Positions 18,109 to 27,872 of a stretch of DNA of 64,000 nucleotides are shown piece after piece; position 1 is the stretch's first letter, and every line of letters starts with the position of its first letter. The notes below the pieces were generated by a model. It saw nothing but the letters and a program-made list of their open reading frames with translations. It did no database searches and was not told where the DNA came from. The DNA comes from Gillisella vitis (GTDB lineage Bacteria > Pseudomonadota > Alphaproteobacteria > Rhizobiales > Rhizobiaceae), in the NCBI GenBank assembly GCA_009744235.1, contig WPHV01000003.1, positions 124,001 to 188,000 of the forward strand, written 5' to 3'. Position numbers and translations under genes: made by a program.

Positions 18109-20396
18109 CGATAGTGACAGCACGCAAGCACGGCGATGCCGCAGACGGCGCGGTCGGTGGCCGTCTTTCGCGGTTCGAAGGACAGAGAAAGATCACTGGG
18201 GCTGCGACCTATGCGCTGGAATACCCAGTGGAGAACGCCGCCCATGCGGTTCTGGTGCAAAGCACGATTGCGTCCGGTCGGGTGGTATCGATTGATACAA
18301 CAGCAGCCAAGGCTGCACCGGGCGTGCTGATGGTGTTGACACCGCAGGACGACCTCGGCCTGATCACCGCGTCTGATTGGTACGGAAATCGACCTGATAA
18401 CCAGCCCTATTATCCCCTGTCGAATACGGTAAGCTTCAATGGCCAATCGATTGCAGCCGTCATCGCCGAAAGCCGGGAGCAGGCAGCCGAAGCAGCGAAG
18501 CTGGTTCGTGTCGTCTATGAAGAAACTACGGCAACCAATGGACTGGACGATCCAAATTCCGGTCCAGGCAAGCCGATGGACAATCTTAACGTATCCTGGG
18601 GTGATGCCGAGGCTGCGCTGGCAGCTTCTGCTGTGCGCATTGAAGCTGAATATCGGACACCGCGCGAATACCATGTCGCCATGGAGCCGCATGGCCTGAC
18701 CGCTCAGTGGGACGAGGACCGGTTGACGCTTTGGGAGCCGAGCCAATGGACCCACGGCATGGCACGCAGCTACGCCGAATGGTTCGGCCTGCCGCTGGAG
18801 AATGTCCGTATCATCTCACCGTTTATTGGTGGCGGTTTCGGCTCCAAGGGCGGGGCGCTGGCCTATGGTGCTGTGGCAGCGGCAGCGGCGAGAAAGCTGG
18901 ACCGTCCCGTCAAACTGGCCGTGACCCGGCCACAGAATTTCACCAGTTACGGTGGACGTGCCGCGACGCGCCAGACCATTGCCCTGGGTGCAACGCAAGA
19001 CGGGATTTTGCAGGCAATCCTTCATCGCGGCGCCAGTGAGACTTCCACCTACATGGATTATCCAGAGCAGACCGGCGCTGCGACACCGATCCTCTACAAG
19101 GTGGAGAATTTCAGTTCCGAGCATCGCGTTGTGCCAGTCAATACCGTCACGCCAGGCGCTTTACGGGGGCCAGGCAAAAACCCGAGCGCCTTTGGCATTG
19201 AATGCGCCATGGACGAACTGGCCGCTGCCATCGGTATGGACCCACTGGAAATCCGCCTGAAAAACTATGCTGACCGCGATTATCAATCGGGCAAGCCGTG
19301 GTCCACGCGCCAATTGCGTGAGGCCCTCATCCAAGGCGCCGAGGCCTTTGGCTGGTCACGGCGCAGTGCTCAACCCCGGACCATGCGCGACGGACGCCAA
19401 CTGATCGGCTGGGGCATCGGCTGCGGAACCTTCCCGGTGATCCGCGCGCCGAGCGAAGCGATGATCCGCATTCTGGCGAATGGGCGCGTTGAGGTGGTCA
19501 GCGGCGCCATAGACATGGGGCAGGGTACCTACACGATCCTTGCCCAGACTGCTTCCGAAGCGCTGGGCGTGCCTGTCGAGCAGATTGACGTTGTGCTTGG
19601 CGATTCCAGGCTACCGGGATCGGCTATTGCCGGTGGGTCGATGTTGGCCGGGTCGATTACTGGCGCTGTCCATAAGGCCGCATTGGCTGCCCGCGACGAA
19701 ATCCTGGCGCTTGCCCTGAACGACACCAATTCGCCGTTCCGCGAGACCGGCGCCAATATTTTGACATTGAGCGATGGCCGGATTGCCATGTCGCGCGGTG
19801 AGGGTCCTTCGATCACCCTGCCCGAGCTGATGACAGCCCTGAACACAGATGAGATTGAAGTGCGGCGCAATACGCTGCCCGACGATGCCCAAAGTGCCGC
19901 CGACCATAAGGGCGCCTGGACCAGCATGGCAAGAGTGCAAGGCCCGACCATGGGCGACACGTCCATGCACAGTTGGTGCGCTCACTTCGTCGAGGTTCGG
20001 GTCGATGAGGATTTTGGCACTGTTCGGGTGTCGCGCATGGTTTCCGCCTTCGATTGCGGACGGCTTTACAATCCGAAAATGGTGGAAAGCCAATGGCGCG
20101 GTGGCATCATCATGGGTATCGGCCAGGCTTTGCTGGAGGAGGGGTTGGTGGATAGCCGCAATGGGCGCGTCGTCAACAATAATATGGCGGATTATCTCGT
20201 GCCGACCAATGCCGACATTCCCGATATCCAAGTGATTTCAGTGGGTGTACCTGACTACGAAGCCTCTGCGCTTGGCGGCAAAGGCGTCGGCGAAGTCGGG
20301 ATTGTCGGTGTCGCGCCTGCTATCGCCAATGCTGTCTTCCATGCCACCGGCAAGCGTGTCCGCGATCTGCCGATCACTCTGGAAAAGCTCATCTGA
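18105..20396 (+). CDS. paoC: Aldehyde oxidoreductase, molybdopterin-binding subunit (PaoC-like)
   Basis: 763 aa catalytic subunit of the xanthine oxidase superfamily. Motifs seen: the GGGFGSKGG cofactor loop, the RGPG-type segment GALRGPGKNP, GAIDMGQGTYT, and near the C-terminus GKGVGEVG with Glu at about residue 730, the base that activates the Mo-bound hydroxyl. It would oxidise an aldehyde or N-heterocycle with water as oxygen donor and pass electrons through the Fe-S and FAD subunits. Substrate cannot be read. Length (E. coli PaoC is about 732) and order match paoABC. The start overlaps paoB by 4 bases. Confidence 0.87.
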   Translation: MTIVTARKHGDAADGAVGGRLSRFEGQRKITGAATYALEYPVENAAHAVLVQSTIASGRVVSIDTTAAKAAPGVLMVLTPQDDLGLITASDWYGNRPDNQPYYPLSNTVSFNGQSIAAVIAESREQAAEAAKLVRVVYEETTATNGLDDPNSGPGKPMDNLNVSWGDAEAALAASAVRIEAEYRTPREYHVAMEPHGLTAQWDEDRLTLWEPSQWTHGMARSYAEWFGLPLENVRIISPFIGGGFGSKGGALAYGAVAAAAARKLDRPVKLAVTRPQNFTSYGGRAATRQTIALGATQDGILQAILHRGASETSTYMDYPEQTGAATPILYKVENFSSEHRVVPVNTVTPGALRGPGKNPSAFGIECAMDELAAAIGMDPLEIRLKNYADRDYQSGKPWSTRQLREALIQGAEAFGWSRRSAQPRTMRDGRQLIGWGIGCGTFPVIRAPSEAMIRILANGRVEVVSGAIDMGQGTYTILAQTASEALGVPVEQIDVVLGDSRLPGSAIAGGSMLAGSITGAVHKAALAARDEILALALNDTNSPFRETGANILTLSDGRIAMSRGEGPSITLPELMTALNTDEIEVRRNTLPDDAQSAADHKGAWTSMARVQGPTMGDTSMHSWCAHFVEVRVDEDFGTVRVSRMVSAFDCGRLYNPKMVESQWRGGIIMGIGQALLEEGLVDSRNGRVVNNNMADYLVPTNADIPDIQVISVGVPDYEASALGGKGVGEVGIVGVAPAIANAVFHATGKRVRDLPITLEKLI

Positions 20397-20413
20397 GGAA
20401 AGGCTTCCCTTAA

Positions 20414-20444
20414 ATACCGTCGGCGCGGCCTGCGCCGACGGTAT
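20414..20444 (+). promoter_or_regulatory. Intercistronic hairpin between paoC and the XdhC-like gene
   Basis: ATACCGTCGGCGC (20414-20426) and GCGCCGACGGTAT (20432-20444) form a perfect 13-bp stem with loop GGCCT. No T-run follows (next bases GACGAAGG). It may lower expression of the maturation factor relative to the three enzyme subunits or protect upstream mRNA. Confidence 0.55.
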
Positions 20445-20471
20445 GACGAAGGGCAAGAAAGTGGTGCCTGA

Positions 20472-21404
20472 ATGAACAACACATCCCAAACAGTCTTCAG
20501 GACCTTGGTACCTGAAAGGGCATTTTCGACAGATAGTGCCGCGGATATATTACGGTTCGCGATTGACTGTCTCGACGGCGGGGCAGGAGTCGCATTGGCC
20601 ACGCTTATAGAGATCCGGGGTGGCTCGGCCCGCGCACTCGGCGCGCATATGGCGATCCGCGACGATGGCCGTTATTGCGGCTTCGTCTCCGGCGGCTGCA
20701 TAGAGGCGGCGGTGGCCAGCGAAGCGGTGGACGCTATTGGCGAAGGCACGGACCGCCACGTTCTGTTTGGCGAAGGATCGCCGTTTTTCGATATCGTGCT
20801 GCCCTGTGGCGGCGGCATCACCATCGCTATCCACGTTCTTCGCCACAGCGCGCCGATCCGCAACGTACTTGATAGCCTTGAAAACCGGTCTCTAGCCGGT
20901 CTGCGCTACGAACCGTCGAAACAGGCCTTAACAGCAATTGAGGCGCCGAAACGCACCGGTTGGGAAAGCGGACGTTTCGTCACGGTCTACCGTCCAAAGG
21001 CGCGGATTTTTCTGTCAGGCCGGTCTATCGAAGTTGATACGACAGCCAGGATCGCCGAGGCTGCGGGCTACGAGGTTTATCGTCACGATAACGCCAACCT
21101 TGAGCCGGATGTCAGCCGGATTGATGCAGATACGGCAGTGGCGCTTCTGCACCACGATATCGATTTGGAAATACCGGTTCTTCAGGCAGCACTTGGCGCT
21201 GAGCCTTTCTATCTCGGCGCGCTCGGCAGCGCCAGAACCCATGCACGGCGGATGGAACGGCTGCGAGACCTCGGATACAGTGAAACCGACTTAGCCCGCA
21301 TCAAATCACCCATCGGCATCTTCAATAGAGCCCGGGATGCCCAGTCCTTGGCATTGTCCGTGCTGGCTGATCTTGCCGCCACTCGAGTTGCCCGGTTCGG
21401 GTAA
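20472..21404 (+). CDS. paoD: XdhC/CoxI-family molybdenum cofactor insertion protein (PaoD-like)
   Basis: 310 aa. The N-terminal XdhC/CoxI domain has VALATLIEIRGGSARALG and the GFVSGGCIEAAV motif. The C-terminal half is a Rossmann-like XdhC_C domain (LALLHHDIDLEIP region, YLGALGSARTHARR). Such proteins bind Mo cofactor, help sulfurate it, and load the partner enzyme; in E. coli PaoD does this for PaoABC. It lies 75 bases after paoC on the same strand, with a hairpin between, and is almost surely its dedicated chaperone. Confidence 0.86.
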   Translation: MNNTSQTVFRTLVPERAFSTDSAADILRFAIDCLDGGAGVALATLIEIRGGSARALGAHMAIRDDGRYCGFVSGGCIEAAVASEAVDAIGEGTDRHVLFGEGSPFFDIVLPCGGGITIAIHVLRHSAPIRNVLDSLENRSLAGLRYEPSKQALTAIEAPKRTGWESGRFVTVYRPKARIFLSGRSIEVDTTARIAEAAGYEVYRHDNANLEPDVSRIDADTAVALLHHDIDLEIPVLQAALGAEPFYLGALGSARTHARRMERLRDLGYSETDLARIKSPIGIFNRARDAQSLALSVLADLAATRVARFG

Positions 21405-21544
21405 TTCTCATTCTTTGGATAGCAAATAGTTCCATAATCTATCTTATCTAACCTTGGTATGTAGGGGGGGTAGATTCCACTTTCAAATGCAACGAAGGTC
21501 TACGAAAGGTTTCGATCGATAACGCGGAACGCTTGTTGGCACTG

Positions 21545-22132
21545 CTACGCTGTAAGGTCATGAAGATCGGTCGTTATCGCCGCGCCTATTGTGAACTCTG
21601 AGAACCGAACATTCAGCCCCCCTCGTTCCGGCGTACACGCAGTCAAGCCGACGAGATAACGAGAAGCCTCTGGAAACGGAGCAAGGCGCAGTAGCGGCCA
21701 CACCTTCCCATCTGACGATGCCTGAATGCGCATCGCGCCTTCCTTCAGTGTAATCCGAATATAGAAATCTTCGAGGTCTTTGAAAGGCTGAGACACTGAC
21801 CAGTCAGATTTCCCGTCAGTGATGACTGTACTCAGGAAGCGTTCTCCATCGGTGAACTCCACACCGGTCTTGACCCATCGATTTTCGTCAATGCGCACCA
21901 TAAGGCCAGCTTGATCATAGAGAGACCTGAACTCCCCCTGGACGCGGACACACGCCGTGAATCCATCGTCAACGGGAGTACCGAGGAAATGCCCGCTGTC
22001 GCGCGTAAATCCGTAATGGGTCTTCCGCCAGAAATCAGTGTTCGCATCGGTCGTCAGAGTAAGGCCAGTTTTAGTGGCCTGCCATACCGCCGGTTGATTG
22101 AGCCAACTGGCCTCTTTGAGATTAACGTCCAC
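21545..22132 (-). CDS. DUF1349 concanavalin A-like protein
   Basis: 195 aa beta-sandwich protein of the DUF1349/COG3506 family. Features: RKTHYGFTRDSGHFLG, ACVRVQGEFRSLYDQAGLMVR, KTGVEFTDGERFLSTVITDG and ASSDGKVW, all strand-rich as in this family. There is no signal peptide. Start is GTG 22132, because AAGGAGG sits 7 bases upstream. The family includes yeast 'regulation of enolase' proteins, but its biochemical role is unknown; carbohydrate binding is only suggested by the fold. It stands alone between the pao-like operon and a phosphoesterase. Confidence 0.82.
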   Translation of the reverse strand: MDVNLKEASWLNQPAVWQATKTGLTLTTDANTDFWRKTHYGFTRDSGHFLGTPVDDGFTACVRVQGEFRSLYDQAGLMVRIDENRWVKTGVEFTDGERFLSTVITDGKSDWSVSQPFKDLEDFYIRITLKEGAMRIQASSDGKVWPLLRLAPFPEASRYLVGLTACTPERGGLNVRFSEFTIGAAITTDLHDLTA

Positions 22133-22253
22133 GAGTTGTCCTCCTTAAATTGACCTTCACCCTCCGGAAACCGTTGTGCTGAAAGTAAGCAACCTGCTCA
22201 ACAACAGGCCCGGCTCAACAACAAGCATGGACCCAGCGCAGCACAAACGCCCC

Positions 22254-23009
22254 TTAGACGTCACCCACATGCATCAACATCCTTGCAGCAATGTGGCGCT
22301 CCGAAGGATAGCCGAAGGCGTTGTTGATGTAGGTGCGCCCGTCCTTGACGGTACGGCGGTTGAGGTGGCTGTGACCGTAGATATGCAGGTGCGAACCAAG
22401 AGCCGCGATCCTGTCTTCCAACCGGCTGGAACCAAGGACGGGATAAAGGAAACGGTATTTTTCCGGCATGCGTTCCGGCATCAGATCGATGCGTGGCAGG
22501 AAATGCGAGAAAGACAGGATCGAGGAAAATCCTGATGTATCGGGCTCCGCATTGCCACTGTCGAAAAACCGGCTGACCTCGTCATCGGAGCCGCCTTCCC
22601 AATCACAGCGCCGGTAATCCATCCAGGCCTGTTTGAGGATGGAGCCGGGCGGGCCGAAGGAGTAATCGTACCAGCCAAACAGCGGGACGATCAACGTGTT
22701 GCCGAGTGCCAGTGGCTCCATGCCGATATCCAGATCGGCGCAGGCAGCTCGCAGCCGCTGGAATTTGTCGAAGGATGAGCCCTGCCCTTCGGCATCAACC
22801 CAGAGATCGTGATTGCCCGGCACATACAGAACCTTGAAAAATCGCTGGGCCAGGAGTTCCATGACAGTCTGAAACAGCGCCATGCCGTTTGCCACATCGC
22901 CGGCAACGATCAGCACGTCCTGCCGGTAGTCGCGCGTCGAGATCTGCCGGAGCCAGTCCATGTTCTCTTGATGGTCCGCATGAAAATCCGATCCGACAAA
23001 AATCCGCAT
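22254..23009 (-). CDS. Calcineurin-like metallophosphoesterase
   Basis: 251 aa cytosolic enzyme with the full five-block metallophosphoesterase signature: DFHAD near the N-terminus, VAGDVANG, VPGNHDLWV, an isolated His in SFSHFLPR, and YGHSHLNR. These residues bind two metal ions. GGAG lies 6 bases ahead of ATG 23009. The substrate (cyclic nucleotide, nucleotide or phosphoprotein) cannot be told. Its downstream neighbour on the same strand is the DUF1349 gene, 121 bases away, without clear linkage. Confidence 0.85.
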   Translation of the reverse strand: MRIFVGSDFHADHQENMDWLRQISTRDYRQDVLIVAGDVANGMALFQTVMELLAQRFFKVLYVPGNHDLWVDAEGQGSSFDKFQRLRAACADLDIGMEPLALGNTLIVPLFGWYDYSFGPPGSILKQAWMDYRRCDWEGGSDDEVSRFFDSGNAEPDTSGFSSILSFSHFLPRIDLMPERMPEKYRFLYPVLGSSRLEDRIAALGSHLHIYGHSHLNRRTVKDGRTYINNAFGYPSERHIAARMLMHVGDV

Positions 23010-23348
23010 ATGCTCTCCAGCTCGATGTCCTGTTGGTTCTCATGTCATTTTTGCCCATTTTGCGCCACCCATCATGCGTGAGGATGAAACCACCGGGGCT
23101 ATTGGAATTGACGCTCAAACCGCGCCAGCTATTACTCTTGTCCGTCTGTCGGCAACTTTAAATAAAACTACTTTGTCAAATACCCAACTTAGACTTGATG
23201 GCTCGAAAATACCCCTTGTAAATCTCAGGTATCTCACGAAAAAATCGGATCTAAAGCGTTTTTATTTTTTAGCGAATCATAAGATTTGTTAGTCTGCCCT
23301 TGCGAATGAATCGCTTTGATGACGGACATGTTTCCGGGGGCAAATGAT
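23010..23348. other. AT-richer intergenic region
   Basis: About 340 bases between the phosphoesterase and a small hypothetical gene on opposite strands. The part from 23150 to 23290 is clearly richer in A and T than its surroundings and probably holds the promoter of the small gene. No strong inverted repeat or open frame seen. Confidence 0.4.
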
Positions 23349-23636
23349 ATGTCTATTGATCACTTTCTCGGCAATGATTGGCTCAACAATGATTGGGAAG
23401 CCTGGGCGCTGGAGCGCGCGCGCAGGATCATGGTTCAGGAAGGCGCAAACCTTGTCAACGCAGCGCAGTGGCTCGACAAGAAACAGACGGTGAAGACATC
23501 GTATCAATTGCGCGATGCCATCCAGCAGTCCTTGATCGAGGCCCTGACCTTGCGGTCATCACAGAATGCGATCTCAACCGTCCATCTGTCTGGCGTTGCT
23601 CTGAATGGCACCCTGTCTAACATGGCAGAGCACTGA
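23349..23636 (+). CDS. Small hypothetical protein
   Basis: 95 aa from ATG 23349, with GGGGG about 9 bases ahead; in-frame ATG 23328 is also possible. The protein starts MSIDHFLGNDWLNNDWEAW, rich in Asp, Asn and Trp, followed by predicted helices (ALERARRIMVQEGANLVNAAQWLDKK and on). No signal peptide or membrane segment, and no family recognised. It ends only 13 bases from the stop of the converging tgt gene. Confidence 0.55.
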   Translation: MSIDHFLGNDWLNNDWEAWALERARRIMVQEGANLVNAAQWLDKKQTVKTSYQLRDAIQQSLIEALTLRSSQNAISTVHLSGVALNGTLSNMAEH

Positions 23637-23649
23637 TCAGATCAAACCG

Positions 23650-24780
23650 TTACGCCGCCTCGATATCACCCCGCGCCCAGCATTCCATGGTCTCGCCCAT
23701 GAAGTCCTCAAACCTGCCTTCAGCGATGGACTGGCGGATGCCCTGCATCAGTTCCTGATAATAGGATAGGTTGTTCCACGATAACAGCATGCCGCCCAGC
23801 GCTTCGTTGGAACGCACCAGATGGTGCAGATAGGCCCGTGAATAATCCCTTGTCGCCGGGCAGGACGATTGTTCGTCCAGGGGGCGTTTATCTTCGGCAT
23901 GGCGGGCGTTGCGGATATTGACCTTGCCGCGGCGGGTGAAGGCGAGGCCGTGACGGCCAGAGCGGGTCGGCATGACGCAATCGAACATATCGATGCCACG
24001 CGCGACCGATTTCAACATATCGTCCGGTGTGCCGACGCCCATCAGGTAGCGCGGCTTTTCTGTCGGCAGCACCGGCAGGGTGATGTCAAGCATGCTGAGC
24101 ATCACCTCCTGCGGCTCTCCGACCGCCAACCCGCCGACGGCATAGCCTTTCAGGTCCAATTGCTTCAGCCCTTCGGCGGAGCGAATGCGCAAGCCTGGTT
24201 GATCGCCGCCCTGCACGATACCGAACATTGCCTTGCCGGGCTGTTCGCCAAAGGCGACGCGGCAACGCTCCGCCCAGCGCAACGACATTTCCATGGCGCG
24301 CTCAATTTCACGCGGTTCGGCGGGCAAGGCGACGCATTCGTCCAGCTGCATCTGGATGTCGCTGTCCAGCAGGCCCTGGATTTCGATGGATCTTTCCGGC
24401 GACATGTGATGCAGCGAACCGTCGATATGGCTCTTGAAGGTGACGCCCTGCTCATCCAGTTTGCGTAGGCCGGAGAGCGACATAACCTGAAACCCGCCAC
24501 TATCGGTCAGGATCGGCTGCGGCCAGCGGATCAGCTCGTGCAAACCGCCCAGTCTGGCAACACGCTCGGCACCAGGGCGCAGCATCAGGTGGTAGGTATT
24601 GCCCAGAATGATATCGGCGCCCCCTTCCCGTACCTGATCAAGATACATGGCCTTGACCGTGCCGACCGTGCCGACCGGCATGAAAGCCGGGGTGCGGATC
24701 GTGCCGCGCGGCATGGTGATTTCGCCAAGCCGCGCCTTGCCGCTGGTGGCTTTCAGGGTAAACGTGAACTGCTCGCTCAT
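23650..24780 (-). CDS. tgt: tRNA-guanine(34) transglycosylase, apparently lacking most zinc ligands
   Basis: 376 aa TIM-barrel enzyme that swaps guanine 34 for preQ1 in tRNAs with GUN anticodons, the first tRNA-level step of queuosine synthesis. Active-site parts are present: [11 protein letters not shown] with the general-base Asp, GIVQGG, GGLAVGE, and [13 protein letters not shown] with the nucleophilic Asp. The zinc site is not: aligned by its SRAYLHH motif to Zymomonas Tgt, Cys318/Cys320/Cys323/His349 correspond to Ser305, Cys307, Thr310 and Asn336. Otherwise length and order are normal. It starts 2 bases after queA, in an operon with it. Confidence 0.93.
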   Translation of the reverse strand: MSEQFTFTLKATSGKARLGEITMPRGTIRTPAFMPVGTVGTVKAMYLDQVREGGADIILGNTYHLMLRPGAERVARLGGLHELIRWPQPILTDSGGFQVMSLSGLRKLDEQGVTFKSHIDGSLHHMSPERSIEIQGLLDSDIQMQLDECVALPAEPREIERAMEMSLRWAERCRVAFGEQPGKAMFGIVQGGDQPGLRIRSAEGLKQLDLKGYAVGGLAVGEPQEVMLSMLDITLPVLPTEKPRYLMGVGTPDDMLKSVARGIDMFDCVMPTRSGRHGLAFTRRGKVNIRNARHAEDKRPLDEQSSCPATRDYSRAYLHHLVRSNEALGGMLLSWNNLSYYQELMQGIRQSIAEGRFEDFMGETMECWARGDIEAA

Positions 24781-24782
24781 TG

Positions 24783-25841
24783 TTATTTGTCTTTCCGGAA
24801 GAGCAGGCTGGAATCGCCGTAGGAATAAAAACGGTAGCCGGTCTCGATCGCATGGGCATAGGCAGCCCGCATGGTTTCAAGCCCGGCAAACGCCGAAACC
24901 AGCATAAACAGCGTGGATTTCGGCAGGTGAAAATTGGTCATCAGCACATCAACCGCCTTGAAGCGGTAGCCCGGCGTGATGAAAATGCCCGTCGCATCCG
25001 ACCAGGGCAGGAGACGGCCATCCTCGCTGGCAGCGCTTTCGAGCAGCCGTAGCGAGGTGGTGCCGACACTGACGATCCGCCCGCCCCGCGCCTTGACGGC
25101 GTTTAGGGCCTCCGCCGTCTCAGCCGAGACATGGCCGATTTCCTGATGCATTTTGTGGTCGTCGGTATCGTCGGCCTTGACGGGCAGGAAGGTCCCCGCC
25201 CCAACATGCAGCGTCACGAAATGGCGCTCGATCCCGGCTTTATCCAAAGCCTCGAACAGGGAAGGCGTGAAATGCAGACCGGCGGTTGGTGCGGCAACCG
25301 CCCCCTCTTCCCGCGCATAAATGGTCTGGTAGTCGGTGCGATCCTGACCGTCTTCCGGGCGTTTCGCGGCAATATAGGGCGGCAGCGGGATATGGCCGAC
25401 ACCAGCAATCGCCCGGTCCAGATCAGGACCGGAGGCGGCAAATTCCAGATCGATTTCGCCCGCCTCGCCTTTTTCTGCAACCGTCGCCAATAGGCCGGCA
25501 AAGTCGATCACATCGCCTTGCTTGATCCGCTTGCCGGGCCTTGCAAAGGCCTTCCAACGATTGGCGGCAACGCGCATATGCAACGTGCAGGACACCGGCG
25601 TGCGCTCGGCCCCTTCCCGGATGCGAACACCCTCCAGCTGCGCCGGAATGACCTTGGTGTCGTTGAAGACAAGTGCATCCCCTGCCCTCAGGAAGGACGG
25701 CAATTCGAAAACTTGGTGATCCTCCAGCATCGGCATCCCATCCGGGCGCACGACCAGAAACCGCGCCTGATCGCGCGGATTGGCCGGGCGCAGCGCGATA
25801 TTCTCGTCTGGAAGGTCGAAATCGAACAGGTCTACACGCAT
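24783..25841 (-). CDS. queA: S-adenosylmethionine:tRNA ribosyltransferase-isomerase
   Basis: 352 aa. It transfers and rearranges the ribose of S-adenosylmethionine onto preQ1 in tRNA to give epoxyqueuosine. Family hallmarks are visible: [19 protein letters not shown] at the start, [38 protein letters not shown] and [25 protein letters not shown] near the end. Length is normal. tgt follows after 2 bases, so the two acceptor-tRNA steps of the pathway are coexpressed. The cyclophilin gene upstream ends in a strong terminator, so the queA promoter should lie in the 77-base gap. Confidence 0.95.
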   Translation of the reverse strand: MRVDLFDFDLPDENIALRPANPRDQARFLVVRPDGMPMLEDHQVFELPSFLRAGDALVFNDTKVIPAQLEGVRIREGAERTPVSCTLHMRVAANRWKAFARPGKRIKQGDVIDFAGLLATVAEKGEAGEIDLEFAASGPDLDRAIAGVGHIPLPPYIAAKRPEDGQDRTDYQTIYAREEGAVAAPTAGLHFTPSLFEALDKAGIERHFVTLHVGAGTFLPVKADDTDDHKMHQEIGHVSAETAEALNAVKARGGRIVSVGTTSLRLLESAASEDGRLLPWSDATGIFITPGYRFKAVDVLMTNFHLPKSTLFMLVSAFAGLETMRAAYAHAIETGYRFYSYGDSSLLFRKDK

Positions 25842-25866
25842 GATACCGCACGGGATTGGAAACGCG

Positions 25867-25900
25867 AAAACCCGCCCCGGCGCTGTGACGCCGGAGCGGG
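25867..25900 (-). terminator. Intrinsic terminator after the cytosolic cyclophilin gene
   Basis: CCCGCCCCGGCG (25871-25882) pairs with CGCCGGAGCGGG (25889-25900), with one mismatch and a 6-base loop. On the minus strand it is followed by TTTTCGCG. It lies 18 bases after the stop of the gene starting at 26428. Confidence 0.7.
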
Positions 25901-25918
25901 CTGACAGAAAAGCCGAAA

Positions 25919-26428
25919 TCAGGCGTCGGCGGCGACTTTCATCGAGATGATCGAATCCGGATCGGTGACAGGCTCGCCCTTCTTGACGGCGTCAATCACA
26001 TCCATGCCTTCGATAACCTGGCCCCAGACCGAATATTGCTTGTTCAGCCAGGGAGCATCGGTAAAGCAGATGAAGAACTGTGAATTGGCGGAGTTCGGGC
26101 TTTGCGAACGGGCCATGGAGCAGGTGCCGCGCACATGCGGTGTGGCCGAAAACTCAGCCTTCAGGTCCGGCTTGTCGGAGCCGCCCATGCCGGCACGACC
26201 GGGATTGAAGCTTTCGCCGCCCTTCTTGCCGAATTTCACGTCACCAGTCTGGGCCATGAAATCGGGAATGACGCGATGGAAAACGACGCCATCATAGGCG
26301 CCTTCGCGGGCCAGTTCCTTGATACGGGCGACATGGCCTGGGGCAAGGTCAGGGAAAAGGCTGATCACAACCTTGCCCTTGGTGGTTTCCAGGATGACGG
26401 TATTTTCCGGATCTTTGATCTCAGCCAT
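25919..26428 (-). CDS. ppiB: Peptidyl-prolyl cis-trans isomerase, cyclophilin type, cytosolic
   Basis: 169 aa from ATG 26428 (AGGAG 6 bases ahead; the open frame extends upstream but without a ribosome site). The cyclophilin core is complete: [16 protein letters not shown] with the catalytic Arg and Phe, [20 protein letters not shown], and the Trp-containing loop [14 protein letters not shown]. No signal peptide, so it acts in the cytosol. A second, exported cyclophilin is encoded just upstream, an arrangement common in rhizobia. Confidence 0.92.
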   Translation of the reverse strand: MAEIKDPENTVILETTKGKVVISLFPDLAPGHVARIKELAREGAYDGVVFHRVIPDFMAQTGDVKFGKKGGESFNPGRAGMGGSDKPDLKAEFSATPHVRGTCSMARSQSPNSANSQFFICFTDAPWLNKQYSVWGQVIEGMDVIDAVKKGEPVTDPDSIISMKVAADA

Positions 26429-26551
26429 GATTTTCTCCTTGGTATTCCGGTTTCTTCGGACCGTGTGTTCGATTGAATGTTCATACCTCCCCCGCAAGCC
26501 CCGCCCTAGAGCCCGATCGGACCATAGGGAAGGACTATGCGAGGTTGGAAC

Positions 26552-27130
26552 CTACTTCTTGCCGAGGGTGACCTTGATCATCCGGTCGGGGTCGCTGACC
26601 TCGCCATTACCGCCCTGGCCACGCTTGATCTTATCGACAAATTCCATGCCGGAAACAACCTTGCCGACGGCGGTATATTGGCCGTTCAGGAAACTACCAT
26701 CACCAAACATGATGAAAAACTGCGAATTGGCAGAGTTAGGGTCCTGCGAACGTGCCATTCCGACCGTGCCACGCACGAAAGGCGTCTTGGAAAATTCGGC
26801 TGGGATATTCGGCAGCTTGGAAGCGCCGGTGCCAGCACGGCTCTTGTCGAAGCCGGATTTCATATTGCCATATTGCACGTCACCGGTCTGGGCCATGAAG
26901 CCCTCGATGACGCGGTGAAAGGCGACATTGTCATATTGACCCTGGCTTACCAGCGTCTTGATCTGCGCCACATGCTTGGGGGCGACCTCCGGCATCAGCT
27001 GTACGACAACAGGGCCGTCCTTTAGCTGAATGGTCATGATGTTATCGCCAGCACCGGCCTGGGCCATGGCGTTGGTGGCAAGTGTGGAAAGCGCGAGCAG
27101 GCCCGCGAAAGCAAGAGACATGAGTTTCAT
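26552..27130 (-). CDS. ppiA: Peptidyl-prolyl cis-trans isomerase, cyclophilin type, periplasmic
   Basis: 192 aa. A Sec signal peptide (about residues 1-23, cleavage after NAMA) precedes a cyclophilin domain with [36 protein letters not shown] and a Phe/Tyr in place of the Trp loop (GSFLNGQYTAVGKV). It would assist proline isomerisation of exported proteins. GGAG lies about 7 bases ahead of the ATG. coaD begins upstream on the same strand with a 28-base gap, so coaD, ppiA and ppiB likely form one transcript ending at the terminator near 25870. Confidence 0.92.
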   Translation of the reverse strand: MKLMSLAFAGLLALSTLATNAMAQAGAGDNIMTIQLKDGPVVVQLMPEVAPKHVAQIKTLVSQGQYDNVAFHRVIEGFMAQTGDVQYGNMKSGFDKSRAGTGASKLPNIPAEFSKTPFVRGTVGMARSQDPNSANSQFFIMFGDGSFLNGQYTAVGKVVSGMEFVDKIKRGQGGNGEVSDPDRMIKVTLGKK

Positions 27131-27158
27131 GAAGGGCTCCGTAATTTCTCGGATCGGC

Positions 27159-27653
27159 TCAAGCCTTGAGCCGGGATTTCAATGCCCGCGACACCTGCGG
27201 GGGAACAAAGGCGCTGACATCACCGCCCATGGTGGCGATTTGCCGGACCAATGTGGCCGTTATGGGCCGCGACGCCGTACCAGCTGGCAGGAAGACGGTT
27301 TGCAGGTCTGGTGCCATCTGCCGGTTCATGCCCGCAAGCTGCATTTCATAGTCGAGATCCGACCCGTCGCGCAGGCCTCGAACCAGAAGCTTCGCCCCAT
27401 GCTGGCGGGCGGCATCAACGGCCAGGCCGTCAAAGGCGATAACCGAAACATCCCCTGCCCGCTCAGGCACGGCCTCACTAAGACTGCTCGCAATAAGCTC
27501 TGCGCGCTCTTCAAAGCTGAACATCGGCACTTTACCGGGATGAATACCGATCCCGACGACAATCTTGGGAACGACATTCAGCGCCTGAACCAAAACATCC
27601 AGGTGGCCATTGGTCATCGGGTCGAAAGAGCCCGGATAAAAGGCAATTGTCAT
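27159..27653 (-). CDS. coaD: Phosphopantetheine adenylyltransferase
   Basis: 164 aa. It joins ATP and 4'-phosphopantetheine to dephospho-CoA, the penultimate step of coenzyme A synthesis. Nucleotidyltransferase motifs: [14 protein letters not shown] (T/HxGH class) at residues 6-19, [21 protein letters not shown] in the middle, and the [20 protein letters not shown] tail. Length is typical (about 160). First gene of the probable coaD-ppiA-ppiB operon. Confidence 0.96.
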   Translation of the reverse strand: MTIAFYPGSFDPMTNGHLDVLVQALNVVPKIVVGIGIHPGKVPMFSFEERAELIASSLSEAVPERAGDVSVIAFDGLAVDAARQHGAKLLVRGLRDGSDLDYEMQLAGMNRQMAPDLQTVFLPAGTASRPITATLVRQIATMGGDVSAFVPPQVSRALKSRLKA

Positions 27654-27872
27654 CGGTCCGCCCTCATCTTTTTATGCCCGCCTTTTGTCACGGACAGGCT
27701 GGAACCGCAAGCGCCTACGGCCCCGGTTTTCACGGTCATTCCGTTCATATTTGTGGCCAGACCGTCCCCTGCCTGCCCCATGAATGCCTGATGAACGGCA
27801 CATTCAGGCCCGCTTCAAGGCCGGGTGTTTATACAGGGATCATGTTCAACGACAAGACCAAGAGAACAAACA

